From Paracoccus luteus (GTDB lineage: Bacteria; Pseudomonadota; Alphaproteobacteria; Rhodobacterales; Rhodobacteraceae), in NCBI RefSeq assembly GCF_004522155.1, contig NZ_SDEA01000003.1, forward strand, positions 285,773 to 349,772: a stretch of 64,000 bases of DNA, in the 5' to 3' direction. Below the pieces are notes generated by a model that had not been told where the DNA came from, made no database searches, and saw only the letters and a program-made list of their open reading frames with translations. Made by a program: the position numbers and the translations under genes. This document shows positions 27,416-36,443 of the stretch, in pieces; the first letter of the stretch is position 1, and each line of letters begins with the position of its first letter.

Positions 27416-28236
27416 ACGCAGGGTCGCGCGCGCGGGTGCGGGTCGTCCTGATCGGCTGGGGCGCGATCGGCACCGCCGTCGCGCGCCTGCTGGCCGAGGG
27501 CGGCTCGGATGCCCGGATCGTGGCCGTGGCCGTGCGCGACAAGGCCAAGGCCCGCGCGCGCGGCGGCCTGCCCGAAGGCGCGCGGCTGATGTCGGACCCG
27601 TCCGAGCTGGTGCCCGGCGACGCCGACCTGATCGTCGAGGCGGCGGGCCGGGACAGCGTGGGTCCGTGGGCCCGCGCCGCGCTGTCGGCCGGACTGGACT
27701 TTGTCGTGTCGTCAGCCTCGGCGCTTGCCGACGCGGGGCTGCTGGCCGAACTGCGCGCGCTTGCCCGGTCGAGCGGCGCCCGGCTGATCGTTCATCCCGG
27801 CGCGCTGGGGGGCATCGACGCGCTGGCCGCATCCCGGCGCATGGGACTGGCCGAGGTCGAGCACCGGATCGTCAAGCCCGCCCGCGCCTGGGCCGGGACC
27901 GACGCCGAGCGGATGTGCAGGCTTGACGCCCTGGACGGACCGACCGCGTTCTTCAGCGGCACCGCTGCCGAGGCCGCCACCCGCTTTCCCCAGAACGCCA
28001 ATGTCGCGCTGACCACCGCATTGGCAGGCATCGGCCCGGACCGCACGCGGGTCACGCTGATCGCCGATCCGGCGGCGACGCTGAACCGGCACGAGATAAC
28101 CGCCAGCGGCGACTTTGGCTTGCTGGAGGTGAGGATCGCCAACAGCCCCCTGCCCGAGAACCCGAAATCCTCGGCGATGACGGCGCTGAACCTGGTGCGG
28201 CTGATCGAGAACCGCACCGCTGGCCTGGTCGTCTGA
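27412..28236 (+). CDS. Aspartate dehydrogenase-like NAD(P)-dependent oxidoreductase
   Basis: A 274-residue protein with the aspartate dehydrogenase architecture (PF03447 NAD-binding, PF01958 C-terminal). The nucleotide motif is VVLIGWGAIGTAVARLLAEG at residues about 11-30. The family-typical PGALGGIDALAASRRMGL lies in the middle, FPQNANVALTTALAGIGPDRT follows, and LPENPKSSAMTALNLVRLIE is near the end. Starting at TTG 27412 gives a TTGA overlap with the dioxygenase stop; GTG 27436 is an alternative. In this aromatic operon it may release or transfer the amino nitrogen of a ring-fission product instead of making iminoaspartate. That is inference. Confidence 0.82.
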   Translation: MNAGSRARVRVVLIGWGAIGTAVARLLAEGGSDARIVAVAVRDKAKARARGGLPEGARLMSDPSELVPGDADLIVEAAGRDSVGPWARAALSAGLDFVVSSASALADAGLLAELRALARSSGARLIVHPGALGGIDALAASRRMGLAEVEHRIVKPARAWAGTDAERMCRLDALDGPTAFFSGTAAEAATRFPQNANVALTTALAGIGPDRTRVTLIADPAATLNRHEITASGDFGLLEVRIANSPLPENPKSSAMTALNLVRLIENRTAGLVV

Positions 28237-28242
28237 CGCGCG

Positions 28243-29136
28243 GTGACGGGCGAGTTGATCGCCTTGGCCTCGGCTGCGCTTTACGCGCTTGGCGGTGTTG
28301 CCATTGCGCGCGGCGCGGCCGAGGGCCGCGGCGGCGACAATGGCGCGTTCCTGTCCGTCATCCTGACCGCGGTCCTGTCGCTGGGCCTCTGGCTGGCGGC
28401 CGGCGCGCCCGCGGTGACGGCGGCGCCCGGCGGATCGGTCTGGCGGGGCGTCGCCCTGTTCGTGGCGGCGGGCGTGTTCTCGACCGTGCTGGGGCGCATC
28501 GCCATGTTCCGCGCGGTCGCGCGCGGAGGCGCCGTGCGCGCCAGCATGTTGCGCCGCCTGACCCCGGTCTTTGCCGCCGTCGGCGCGGCCCTGCTGCTGA
28601 GCGAGGTGCCGGGCTGGGGCGGCCTGACCGGGATGGCGCTGATCCTGGGCGGAACGGCGATGCTGGGCGGGCCGGGCGGCCCGCAGGTGACGCGACCGGG
28701 CTGGGCCACTTGGGGCATCGGTTCGGCCGCGGCCTACGGCTTTTCCTATGTCCTGCGGAAAATGGCGCTGGCGCAGATGCCCGCCGCGATCCCGGGTGCG
28801 CTGATCGGGGCGCTGACCGGCCTTGCCTGGTATGTCCTTGCCGCGCCGGCAAGCCGCCAGATGCGCGGGGCTGTCACAGGCGTCCTGCGCCACACCGGCC
28901 CTTGGCAATTCGTCGCGGCCAGCGCCATCGCGATGGGCCAGATCGGCCAGTTCCTGGCCTTGTCGCGCACCAGCGTGGCAACCGTTGCCGTGTTGGGTTC
29001 GGCCGAGACATTGATCAGCATCATGCTGGCCAGCCGGGTTTTCAGGACCGAACCCATTCCCCGCCCCCTCGTCTGGGCAGGTGCCGCATTTTCCACGGCA
29101 GGCATCGTGCTTGTCGCCGTGAAAGGGGGGACATGA
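28243..29136 (+). CDS. EamA/DMT-superfamily permease
   Basis: Ten-helix membrane protein, 297 residues, made of two EamA repeats (LIALASAALYALGGVAIARG at the start, and the second repeat beginning at WATWGIGSAAAYGFSYVLRK). The conserved LSRTSVATVAVLGSAETLIS block precedes the last helices. These proteins import or export metabolites and amines. The start is GTG 28243, six bases after the preceding stop. As last gene of the operon it probably moves the pathway substrate or a by-product. Confidence 0.85.
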   Translation: MTGELIALASAALYALGGVAIARGAAEGRGGDNGAFLSVILTAVLSLGLWLAAGAPAVTAAPGGSVWRGVALFVAAGVFSTVLGRIAMFRAVARGGAVRASMLRRLTPVFAAVGAALLLSEVPGWGGLTGMALILGGTAMLGGPGGPQVTRPGWATWGIGSAAAYGFSYVLRKMALAQMPAAIPGALIGALTGLAWYVLAAPASRQMRGAVTGVLRHTGPWQFVAASAIAMGQIGQFLALSRTSVATVAVLGSAETLISIMLASRVFRTEPIPRPLVWAGAAFSTAGIVLVAVKGGT

Positions 29137-29161
29137 CCGGCGCCCCTCTCCGGGGCACCGG
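29137..29161 (+). terminator. Hairpin after the aromatic operon
   Basis: GCCCC (29142-29146), TCTCC, GGGGC (29152-29156), extended after one mismatch by CCGG on both sides. It starts directly after the EamA stop at 29136. No U-run follows, so this is a moderate-confidence terminator. Confidence 0.4.
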
Positions 29162-29356
29162 GGGGGGTTTGCAGAACATGCCGGCAAGAACCGGTCTGCC
29201 CTGCCGGTGCGGAACCCGGCACTTTCCCGGTTCAGGCGTTTCCAGAACGGCAACGCAGCAGCCGATGGCCAAGTCGGAGGTGTCCGCCCGTGTGCGCGCA
29301 ATCATGTTTGCGCCACACCCTGGCCCGTGATCGAGGCCGCCTCCTGAAGCTGGCCT

Positions 29357-29617
29357 TCAATCCGCCGAGGCATAAAGCAGCGCGATGTCGCGGTGGTGCA
29401 GGGCGCAAGCCGCCCCCTCGGATCTGACCACGGCGCGCTGCGGTTCCAGAACGATGATGCAGCCATTCTGAAAGCCATACTGCCGGTCGCCGTTCGGCAG
29501 GCGCTGTTGGCGGGGCACCTCATCCATCGGCCTGCCGCCGCCGGGCGCCCCCGGCACGGTTCCCGCGCATCCCGCGAGCAGCAGCAAGGCCGGGCCAAGG
29601 GCCGATGTCATCTTCAT
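29357..29617 (-). CDS. Small lipoprotein of unknown function
   Basis: An 86-residue protein with a lipoprotein signal: MKMTSALGPALLLLAGCAG, lipobox LLAG with the Cys at residue 17. The mature part (GCIIVLEPQRAVVRSEGAAC plus a second Cys pair and HHRDIALLYASAD) has no recognised domain. ATG 29617 is chosen because it starts the signal peptide; the longer frame upstream is basic and Arg-rich. It stands alone between the EamA and BCCT genes. Confidence 0.6.
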   Translation of the reverse strand: MKMTSALGPALLLLAGCAGTVPGAPGGGRPMDEVPRQQRLPNGDRQYGFQNGCIIVLEPQRAVVRSEGAACALHHRDIALLYASAD

Positions 29618-29756
29618 GGCGGGTTTCCTGTTCAGGGCATGTGCTCGATGCAACGCGCCCGCAAGCCGAACGGTTCGTCGGGGGCGACGAACCGGGCCTG
29701 TGCCGATGCCGTGCGAGCGCCGGCGGGCATTGCCCGCAGGCCCGCGATCCCGACCC

Positions 29757-31757
29757 TCACGGCCCCGGCGCGTGTTCGGGCGCGGCGACAAACAGTGACG
29801 TCTCGGGGGCCTGCACCAGCTTGAGATAGCGTTCGAACTGCACCAGGACGTCGGCGGCGATCTGGTCCTGCGTCATCGCCATCACGTCATATCCCTGACT
29901 GCCGTCGCTGAAGAACGTCCGGGCCTCGAACCTCATCTCGGGCGCCGCCGCCTCTATCGGGGAGAAGACCGCCAGCGGCCGGGGCGCGGGCCGCACGCCA
30001 TAGATGAAATCGCGCGTCGCGGCCGACGGGATCTTGAGGGATGCCGAGGATTCCGCGTCGCTGTCGACGCCAGCCGCGACGCCGCGCCGTTCCAGCGCGG
30101 CGGCCACGTCCCGCAGCGCCGGGATGACGGTGTCGGCGATATGGGCGCGCGCATCGGCCTCGTCCGGCGCGTTCAGCAGCAGCGCCAGCCGCCGCTGCAG
30201 CGACGGTCCGGCGGCGGGGTGGGCGTGGCGGGCCACGATCCCCGCCTCGCGCTGCGCCACATCGGCCCGCATGCCCTTGGCCAGCGCCCAGATCAGCACC
30301 AGCATGATCAGCGAGAACGGCAGGGCCGTGGCGATTGTGGCCGATTGCAGCGCGCCCAGCCCGCCCGCGACCAGCAGAACCCCCGCCACCACCCCTTCGA
30401 GCGAGCACCAGAACACCCGCTGCGCCGTGGTCGTGTCGGTGCGCCCCCCCGCCGCGATGGTGTCCACCACCAGCGACCCGGAATCGGCCGAGGTCACGAA
30501 GAACACCGCGATCAGCACCACCGCCACCGTCGAGGTGACCGCGGGCCACGGCAGGTATTCCAGGAACTGGAACAGCGCCACCGACATGTCGGCGGCCACC
30601 GCGGCCGACAATGCGCCGTCCGCCACCGTCGTATCCAGAAACAGCGCCGTATTCCCGAACACGGTCATCCACAGGAAGGTGAACCCGACCGGCACGCACA
30701 GCACCGCGATCACGAACTCGCGCACCGTGCGCCCGCGCGAGATGCGGGCGATGAACATGCCGACGAAGGGCGACCAGGAAATCCACCACGACCAGTAGAA
30801 CAGCGTCCATGCGTCGATCCAGGGCCGCGGTTCATAGGCATAGATGTTGAAGGTCCGCAGCAGAAAGCCGTCGAGGTAAAAGCCGAAGTTCTGCACGAAG
30901 TCGCGCAGCAGCAGCGCCGTCGGCCCGACCGCCAGCACGAACAGCATCAGCAGGATCGCCAGCACAAGGTTCAACTCGCTGAGGATGCGGACGCCCCGTT
31001 CGACGCCGGTCACGACCGAAATCGTCGCGGCCGCCGTGACCAGGGCGATCAGCGTCAGCTGCACGACCGGCGTGTTCGGAATGCCGATCAGATGGGTCAG
31101 CCCGGCATTGATCTGCAGCACGCCAAAGCCCATCGACGTCGCCACCCCGAACATCGTCCCGCAGATGGCGAAGATGTCCACCGCATGGCCGACGGGGCCG
31201 TTGATCCGTTCCTTGAGCAGCGGATACAACCCCGACCGGATCGTCAGCGGCAGGTTGTAGCGATGGCCGAAATAGGCCAGCGACAGCCCGACCACGGCAT
31301 AGATCGCCCAGGCATGCACGCCATAGTGAAAGAAGGTCACGGTCATCGCCTGCCGCTGCGCGGCGATGGTCAGCGGCGGGGCATCGGGCGGGGCACCGTA
31401 ATGGGTCAGCGGCTCGCCCACGCCGAAATACATCAGCCCGATGCCCATGCCCGCCGCAAACAGCATCGCGCACCAGGAAAGATACGGGAAATCGGGCGTC
31501 GAATCGTCGGGGCCAAGCTTGAGGTTGCCGAACCGGCTGGCCGCGAAGAACACGACCGAGGCCAGGAAGATCGCCACCGTCAGCAGGAAAAGCCAGCCGA
31601 ACCACGCCAGCATCCAGCCCTGCACCGCCCCGAAGATCGCCTCGGCCCGGCCGGGAAGAAAGACCCCGACCGCAACGAAGATGCCGATGATCGCGACGGA
31701 TCCGATGAAGACAGGCCGGTTGATCACAAAGCTTTTCACCTGATCGGACCCTTTCAT
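29757..31757 (-). CDS. BCCT-family betaine/choline/carnitine-type transporter
   Basis: Secondary transporter with 12 helices and a long cytoplasmic tail, 666 residues, the BetT-like size. The family signature is complete: [30 protein letters not shown] in the eighth-helix region, and [20 protein letters not shown] early. Residues about 500-666 form a hydrophilic C-terminal domain, which in BetT relatives senses osmotic strain. Substrate is a quaternary amine or possibly taurine, since sulfonate genes follow. Start ATG 31757 is preferred; GTG 31778 upstream and GTG 31736 downstream (after AAAGGG) are alternatives. Confidence 0.88.
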   Translation of the reverse strand: MKGSDQVKSFVINRPVFIGSVAIIGIFVAVGVFLPGRAEAIFGAVQGWMLAWFGWLFLLTVAIFLASVVFFAASRFGNLKLGPDDSTPDFPYLSWCAMLFAAGMGIGLMYFGVGEPLTHYGAPPDAPPLTIAAQRQAMTVTFFHYGVHAWAIYAVVGLSLAYFGHRYNLPLTIRSGLYPLLKERINGPVGHAVDIFAICGTMFGVATSMGFGVLQINAGLTHLIGIPNTPVVQLTLIALVTAAATISVVTGVERGVRILSELNLVLAILLMLFVLAVGPTALLLRDFVQNFGFYLDGFLLRTFNIYAYEPRPWIDAWTLFYWSWWISWSPFVGMFIARISRGRTVREFVIAVLCVPVGFTFLWMTVFGNTALFLDTTVADGALSAAVAADMSVALFQFLEYLPWPAVTSTVAVVLIAVFFVTSADSGSLVVDTIAAGGRTDTTTAQRVFWCSLEGVVAGVLLVAGGLGALQSATIATALPFSLIMLVLIWALAKGMRADVAQREAGIVARHAHPAAGPSLQRRLALLLNAPDEADARAHIADTVIPALRDVAAALERRGVAAGVDSDAESSASLKIPSAATRDFIYGVRPAPRPLAVFSPIEAAAPEMRFEARTFFSDGSQGYDVMAMTQDQIAADVLVQFERYLKLVQAPETSLFVAAPEHAPGP

Positions 31758-31822
31758 CAGCGCAACCCGTCGAAGCACCCAACACCCCGCCCGCGGCCCC
31801 GGTTCGCAGGCGGCGGAAATTT

Positions 31823-31982
31823 GTGCTGCTCTATCTCGATGCCACCTGCCTGAAGGTCCGCCAGGGAGGCCGCATCATCTCGGTCGCGGCCATGACCGTC
31901 GTGGTGGTGAACACAGACGGTCCGCGAGATCATCGGCCTCAAGATCGGTCCTTCGGAAGCCGAGATTACCACCCAAGCCACC
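31823..31982 (+). pseudogene. IS256-family transposase remnant, frameshifted
   Basis: The frame reads [23 protein letters not shown] and VVVNTDG, matching the catalytic-core opening of IS256-family transposases (LDATYVKVREGGRI...VNTDG). It then shifts by one base near 31921: the continuation REIIGLKIGPSEAE is found in the neighbouring frame, ending at a stop near 31981. Both ends of the gene and the inverted repeats are gone. This explains most of the 330-base gap between the BCCT and cupin genes; the last 100 bases hold nothing I recognise. Confidence 0.75.
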
Positions 31983-32087
31983 TGATCGATGACGTCAAAG
32001 GGCCATTGCGCAAGTTACACCGGCTTGACGGACGCGATCATCAGGTCTGGCGCGCCGGCGTGACCTCCATCCCCGATGCGACGCGGC

Positions 32088-32468
32088 TTACTCTACTTGG
32101 TCGCCACTGTCAGCCTGATGCTGGCGAATGACAAAATGTTTGGTCGTCGTTTCAATGACTTCCCAGTAACCGCGGAACCCGTCCGGGATCATGAAGGACG
32201 CTCCGGGACCGAATTCCCACCGTTTTCCGTCCTCTGAAATCAGGGCGCATCTGCCGGAAACGATATGGCAGTATTCATCCTTGTCGGTGAATGCCCGCCA
32301 CTTTCCCGGTGTCGAGGTCCAGCTACCTGCCATCAGCGTGCCGTCAGGGCTGGTGAACATCAGTTCGGTCTGATGCTGGGGATCTCCGGCCACGACCCGG
32401 TCCGGCTGATCTGCAAGGCGGCGCCGCGAAACTGCCTGCGGCGCTTCGCGAAAATCGACGACATCCAT
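32088..32468 (-). CDS. Cupin-domain protein (EutQ/DUF861-like)
   Basis: A 126-residue single-domain cupin. The two half-motifs are DEYCHIVSGRCALISEDG and FGPGASFMIPDGFRGYWEVI, typical of the Cupin_3 (DUF861) group. FTSPDGTLMAGSWTSTPGKW precedes them. The family has no single reaction; members bind small organic acids or amines. ATG 32468 follows GAGGAGTGTGTC, a good ribosome site, and the longer frame upstream is rejected. It lies between the transposase remnant and the sulfite dehydrogenase genes. Function unknown. Confidence 0.75.
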   Translation of the reverse strand: MDVVDFREAPQAVSRRRLADQPDRVVAGDPQHQTELMFTSPDGTLMAGSWTSTPGKWRAFTDKDEYCHIVSGRCALISEDGKRWEFGPGASFMIPDGFRGYWEVIETTTKHFVIRQHQADSGDQVE

Positions 32469-32761
32469 GACACACTCCTCACTCTCGCGCTTTTCCGTAG
32501 CAGGGATGGGTATACGCGCTTTGTCGGTGCCTGCCACCGCTCGACCTTTCGACGACAAAGGCAACCTGGCGCTGCTTTCCGCCTGGCCACTGCTGATCTC
32601 GGCCGCAGCGCGCGCCTGCGGGGCGCCGCCGAAAGCTGGCGGCCCGCAGCCCCTTCCTACGCCTCATTGCGCCACCGACCCGCCGAAAACCGGGACGCTC
32701 TGGGTCGAGACCCGCGTCTGCGGGAGGTTGTCGGGCACAGCCTTGCGGCCGCCCGCGCCGG

Positions 32762-33307
32762 TCAGCGTTCGGATGAAAAATTCCGCTTGAGATAGCCCAG
32801 GATCAGATCTTTGGTCTCGGCGTCGGGTTCGACCATGCCCTGCTTGTCGATCATCCAGTGCCAGAGATAGTCCCAGCGCGCGTCGGTGATCCGTTGCTGG
32901 CGGATGATCGCGGTCGAATGGCAGGCGACGCACTGGTAATAGGTCTCTTCGGCGCCGTGGCCGGCCGGCAGGTTGCCCAGTTCGGGGTCGGGCGCGCCGC
33001 CCCCGGCCACGGCCGCAGGGCCTGCGGCAGGCCCCTGCGCGCCCGCGGCCGCGGCCATCGGGTCGTGGATCGCGGCGGCCATCGGGTCAGCGGCGGCCGC
33101 GGCCATCGGGTCAACCACGGCGGCGGGCACCGCTGCGGCCGCGGGGGCGGCCTCGGCCTCGGCGGCGGGCCGGGGCAGCACGTCATAGGGGCGCGCCTCG
33201 CGCAGCGCCGCCATCGGATCGGGGGCGGGCTGCTGGGCGGGCGCGGCCGTCGCGGTCAGCAGGGCTGCGGCGGCCAGACCGCCAGTAAGGGCTGCAAGGC
33301 GTCGCAT
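32762..33307 (-). CDS. sorB: Sulfite dehydrogenase cytochrome c subunit (SorB-like)
   Basis: Periplasmic c-type cytochrome, 181 residues, accepting electrons from the SorA-type molybdoenzyme encoded upstream. It has a Sec signal (LTGGLAAAALLTATAAPAQ). The single haem site is YYQCVACHSTAIIRQQRITD near residue 130. A Met for the sixth ligand is likely in the WMIDKQGMVEPD region. Between signal and haem domain is an unusual Ala/Pro/Gly-rich linker with repeated DPMAA units. ATG 33307 is chosen from the signal peptide. It lies 62 bases after the SorA gene on the same strand. Confidence 0.82.
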   Translation of the reverse strand: MRRLAALTGGLAAAALLTATAAPAQQPAPDPMAALREARPYDVLPRPAAEAEAAPAAAAVPAAVVDPMAAAAADPMAAAIHDPMAAAAGAQGPAAGPAAVAGGGAPDPELGNLPAGHGAEETYYQCVACHSTAIIRQQRITDARWDYLWHWMIDKQGMVEPDAETKDLILGYLKRNFSSER

Positions 33308-33369
33308 GGCAGGCTCCGTCGGAAATAGGGCGGCCCCGGTCCGCGCGGACGGCCGGGGCAGGGATGGGG

Positions 33370-34677
33370 TCAGGTCGCGATCAGGGCGATGCGGTGCTGG
33401 ATGTTGTTGCCATAGCCGCGCGGATTCCACCCCGGCGAGACCGGCGGCTGGCTGACGCCGTTCATGTCGGTCGCCCGCGCCCAGACCTCGTAATAGCCCT
33501 TTTGGGGCAGGGTGACGCCGGCGCGCCAGCGCTGCCAGGCAAAGCGGTTCGGCGCCGGGTCAAGCGCGGCCTCGGTCCAGGTCTGGCCGAAGTCGGTCGA
33601 GACATGGACGGATTTCACGTCGCCGTCGCCCGCCCAGGCATGGCCGCGCACCTCGGTTTCCTGTCCCGCCGGGACCGAGGCCCCGGTCTGCGGGAAGGTG
33701 ACCAGCGATTTGACCGGCATCACCGTCATGATGACCATGTCGCTGTCGGGCACCTCGGTGCCAGGCGCCACCGGATAGGCCGGCAGGCGATAGGAATCGC
33801 CGGTCATCTTGGCGCCGTCATGGACCTGGTCGCGCACCCAGATCCGCGTCAGGTACTTCTGCGAGACCGAGCCGGGATAGCCGGGGATCACCACCCGCAG
33901 CGGGAACCCGTGCAGCGCGGGGATGGGCTGGCCGTTCATCGCCCAGGCGATGATCCCGTCCTCCTCCAGTGCCTTTTCGATGGGCACCCCGCGCGAGATC
34001 ACCTCCTGCTCGGGGTCGCCTGACAGATGGACGTCGTTGCCGTAATGGCCGGTATAGACGGCGGTGCTTTTCACCCCCGCGGCCTTCAGCACGTCAGCCA
34101 GGCGCACGCCCGTCCATTCGGGGCAGCCGACCGCCCCCGTCGTCCACTGGTTGCCCGAGGTGCCGGGCTGGAAATAGGCGCGGCCATTGCCGCCGCATTC
34201 GACCACCAGCCGCCGTGTGACGTTCTCGAACCGCGACTTCAGCTCGTCGATGGTCAGCTCCAGCGGGCTCTCGACCTCGCCGTCGATGACGACCTTCCAG
34301 CCCTCGGCGTTCATGTCCAGCGCCGTCTGCGGAACCAGCCCGTTCATGCGGATGAACATCCGCTCATACGGGGTCACGTCGTCGTCCAGAAGATGGGCGG
34401 GCGTCTCGACGTTCAGCGGCCTGTCGCCAAGCAGCGTCAGGCCGGACTTGCCCGCCATCAGTTCCTCGCCCGAATCCTGCGCCAGCGCCACGGGGATCAG
34501 GCCCGCCTGCAGGTTCCGTTCGAACGGGATGGCCATGCCGATCATCGCGCCCAGGGCGGACAGCCCGGTCGTCCTGAGAAACGCGCGCCGGTCCGTAGAC
34601 GGCCGGTCGGAATCCACTTCGCGTTCGGACGCGGACGGCGGGGGGGCGGTCTGCCCAAGATCGGCCGGCTGTGTCAT
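33370..34677 (-). CDS. sorA: Sulfite dehydrogenase molybdopterin subunit (SorA/SoxC family)
   Basis: Periplasmic sulfite oxidase-type enzyme, 435 residues, oxidising sulfite to sulfate. A Tat signal is present (STDRRAFLRTTGLSALGAMI, twin Arg at about residues 29-30). The molybdenum-ligating Cys is in RRLVVECGGNGRAYF, and HYGNDVHLSGDPE and the Mo-domain block FPLRVVIPGYPGSVSQKYLT are typical. The C-terminal dimerisation domain starts near residue 310. GGAAAGGATG precedes ATG 34677. Together with SorB it would detoxify the sulfite produced by Xsc in the taurine cluster 4-6 kb away, with electrons passing to cytochrome c. Confidence 0.92.
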   Translation of the reverse strand: MTQPADLGQTAPPPSASEREVDSDRPSTDRRAFLRTTGLSALGAMIGMAIPFERNLQAGLIPVALAQDSGEELMAGKSGLTLLGDRPLNVETPAHLLDDDVTPYERMFIRMNGLVPQTALDMNAEGWKVVIDGEVESPLELTIDELKSRFENVTRRLVVECGGNGRAYFQPGTSGNQWTTGAVGCPEWTGVRLADVLKAAGVKSTAVYTGHYGNDVHLSGDPEQEVISRGVPIEKALEEDGIIAWAMNGQPIPALHGFPLRVVIPGYPGSVSQKYLTRIWVRDQVHDGAKMTGDSYRLPAYPVAPGTEVPDSDMVIMTVMPVKSLVTFPQTGASVPAGQETEVRGHAWAGDGDVKSVHVSTDFGQTWTEAALDPAPNRFAWQRWRAGVTLPQKGYYEVWARATDMNGVSQPPVSPGWNPRGYGNNIQHRIALIAT

Positions 34678-35245
34678 CGCGACATCCTTTCCATGTGAAG
34701 ATCGGCGGGAAGCCCGGAGACAAGCAAAGACCCTGAATCACCTTATGTCAACGTGCGATGCCCGGGGGCCGTTCGCGGCCCGCGACGCTGGCGGCAAGCG
34801 CAAGCCCGCCATCAACCGGGCCACCAGACCGGGGCAATCGGCGCAAACCGGCACGATGATGGAGGCTGTCCGTTTGATCCAGGCGAACCATCGCGGGTGT
34901 TCGGCACGGGAGTTCCCCGGGCATTGGGAAAGATGCGATGCGGAACCGGACGAACCCGTCCGCGTCAACGCACCGGGGCCGTGCTGAGCCGCAGCGTGAA
35001 ATATCGGCCGACCTGAAGGAAGGCCGGGACCGCTGGCAGCAGCAGACGACCAACGGCCCGCCGCCGCGCCAGTCTTCGGCTGGCGGCCGTGGCGAAAAAG
35101 GCGCCCGTGACGACCGGCCGATCCATCCCCCGGATCATCGGGGCGGTCAGGCCGCCGCCTTGGCATCGGTGATGCCAGCCTTTCGGCAGCAGGCCGGGAC
35201 ACCGGTCCTCGCCACGCGATGGATCGGTTTCCCGGCTCCGAAGGA
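34678..35245. other. 568-base gap without a recognised gene
   Basis: The left end must hold the sorAB promoter. Open frames on both strands (for example 34738-35202 minus) are Arg/Pro-rich, lack any motif and have no ribosome site; I regard them as spurious. A short dyad TGGCATC/GATGCCA (35161-35177) lies beyond the Hint-gene stop and could be a weak terminator. I see nothing else. Confidence 0.5.
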
Positions 35246-36178
35246 TCAGGCGCTCAGAAGCCTGTCGTTCTGCAGGTGCCGGCTTGCAAGGTTGCGGCCC
35301 TGGCGGCCGCTCAGCAGAAGCCGGGCGCCAGCGCGGGAATTGTCCTGTTCTTCCAGTTCGGGAAACAGGGCGAAGATCTCGGCGCGCACGCTTTCCCCCA
35401 GGGCCTTGAGGGCTTCGGCGCCGGTGTAAAGGGATTCGGTCTCCGCTCCGTTTGAAAAAACGACTTCGTGCCTGTCGAAAAGAATGTGGAAATATCTGAC
35501 CTCGGCCATGTCTTCAGCGATTTCGATGCCCTTCAGTCCCAGCAGATGCTTGGCCGCGACCAGCACCTCGGCCGCACCGAACAGACGCTGCGCTATTTTC
35601 GAGCGCACCAGGATGCGGTGCTGTGGCGAGACGACCAGATCGGACACGGGCGCATCCGCGCCCAGGGCGCCGGCGGCAATGCGGATCGGCCTCAACTGCG
35701 GCTGCGAGAGAAGGGCGGGCATGCCAAGATGGCGCTCGCCGATCCAGCGGACAGGCTGGAAACCGTTGTCGCGCGTGGCCACCAGATCGCCAACCCGAAG
35801 ATCCTCGACCGGCACCAACCCCCGCGCGGTCTCTATGACGGTTCCCTGTGCGAAACAGGGGGCGCCCTGAATGTCGTTGCCGCGGATGCTCAATGTCCCC
35901 ACGGACAGGCCGTCCGCGTTCAGGACTTCATAGGATCCGTCCTTGAAGGAGGGATCCTCACCGTCGTCCTCGACGAAATTGGCCACCTGAAGCGACCAGC
36001 CCGGAGGAAGATTGACGCTCGCGCTGTCGATCTCTCCGTCCCCCGGAAGAGAGTCCACGGTGATGGTTCCGCTGAACCCCGTGCCGATGTTGACAATGAC
36101 GGTATCGTCCTCGCCGTTCTGGCCAACGAACTGATAATAGGAATTAAAGCCGTTCGCGTTGATTGTATAGATTGCCAT
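35246..36178 (-). CDS. Hint (hedgehog/intein) domain protein
   Basis: A 310-residue protein with a short N-terminal domain (residues 1-105, Asp/Gly-rich, beta-type: DDTVIVNIGTGFSGTITVDS) followed by a Hint_2 domain (PF13403). The Hint start is APCFAQGTVIETARGLVPVE, with the splicing/cleavage Cys at residue 108. VGDLVATRDNGFQPVRWIGE and the VSPQHRILV histidine block are intact, so autoproteolysis at Gly-Ala-Pro-Cys is chemically possible. Such proteins are common in Rhodobacteraceae and often exported by type I systems. ATG 36178 opens MAIYTINANGFNS, the usual family start. It stands alone; the target of processing is unknown. Confidence 0.85.
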   Translation of the reverse strand: MAIYTINANGFNSYYQFVGQNGEDDTVIVNIGTGFSGTITVDSLPGDGEIDSASVNLPPGWSLQVANFVEDDGEDPSFKDGSYEVLNADGLSVGTLSIRGNDIQGAPCFAQGTVIETARGLVPVEDLRVGDLVATRDNGFQPVRWIGERHLGMPALLSQPQLRPIRIAAGALGADAPVSDLVVSPQHRILVRSKIAQRLFGAAEVLVAAKHLLGLKGIEIAEDMAEVRYFHILFDRHEVVFSNGAETESLYTGAEALKALGESVRAEIFALFPELEEQDNSRAGARLLLSGRQGRNLASRHLQNDRLLSA

Positions 36179-36443
36179 GTCTCTAATCTCTGCTCGCCCG
36201 CAAGTTGAATGGGGGTCATTCATTCAGAAAACGGCGCTGGCATCAACAGCTGATGGTTCTGCCCCCGGCCTTCGGCAGGCCAGTGCCCCGATGATGGTGG
36301 CCTCGGCATCCGGTTGTGCCGTGACCCGCTGCCAGACCGGGCGGCAGGACCGGCCCCGGACAGCGCCTGCCTATTGCCCGCCCGTCAGCCCGGGGAACGT
36401 CCGGTCGGATCGGCCGGCTGCGCGTCCAGGGCGTCGTGCATCC

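Noticed and set aside
31983..32131. Continuation of the IS256-type fragment toward the cupin gene
   Set aside because: After the stop near 31981 no frame matches the transposase; the residual open frame overlaps the cupin gene end.
34738..35202. Minus-strand open frame in the gap upstream of sorA
   Set aside because: Arg/Pro/Ser-rich composition, no ribosome site, no motif; likely chance frame in GC-rich DNA.
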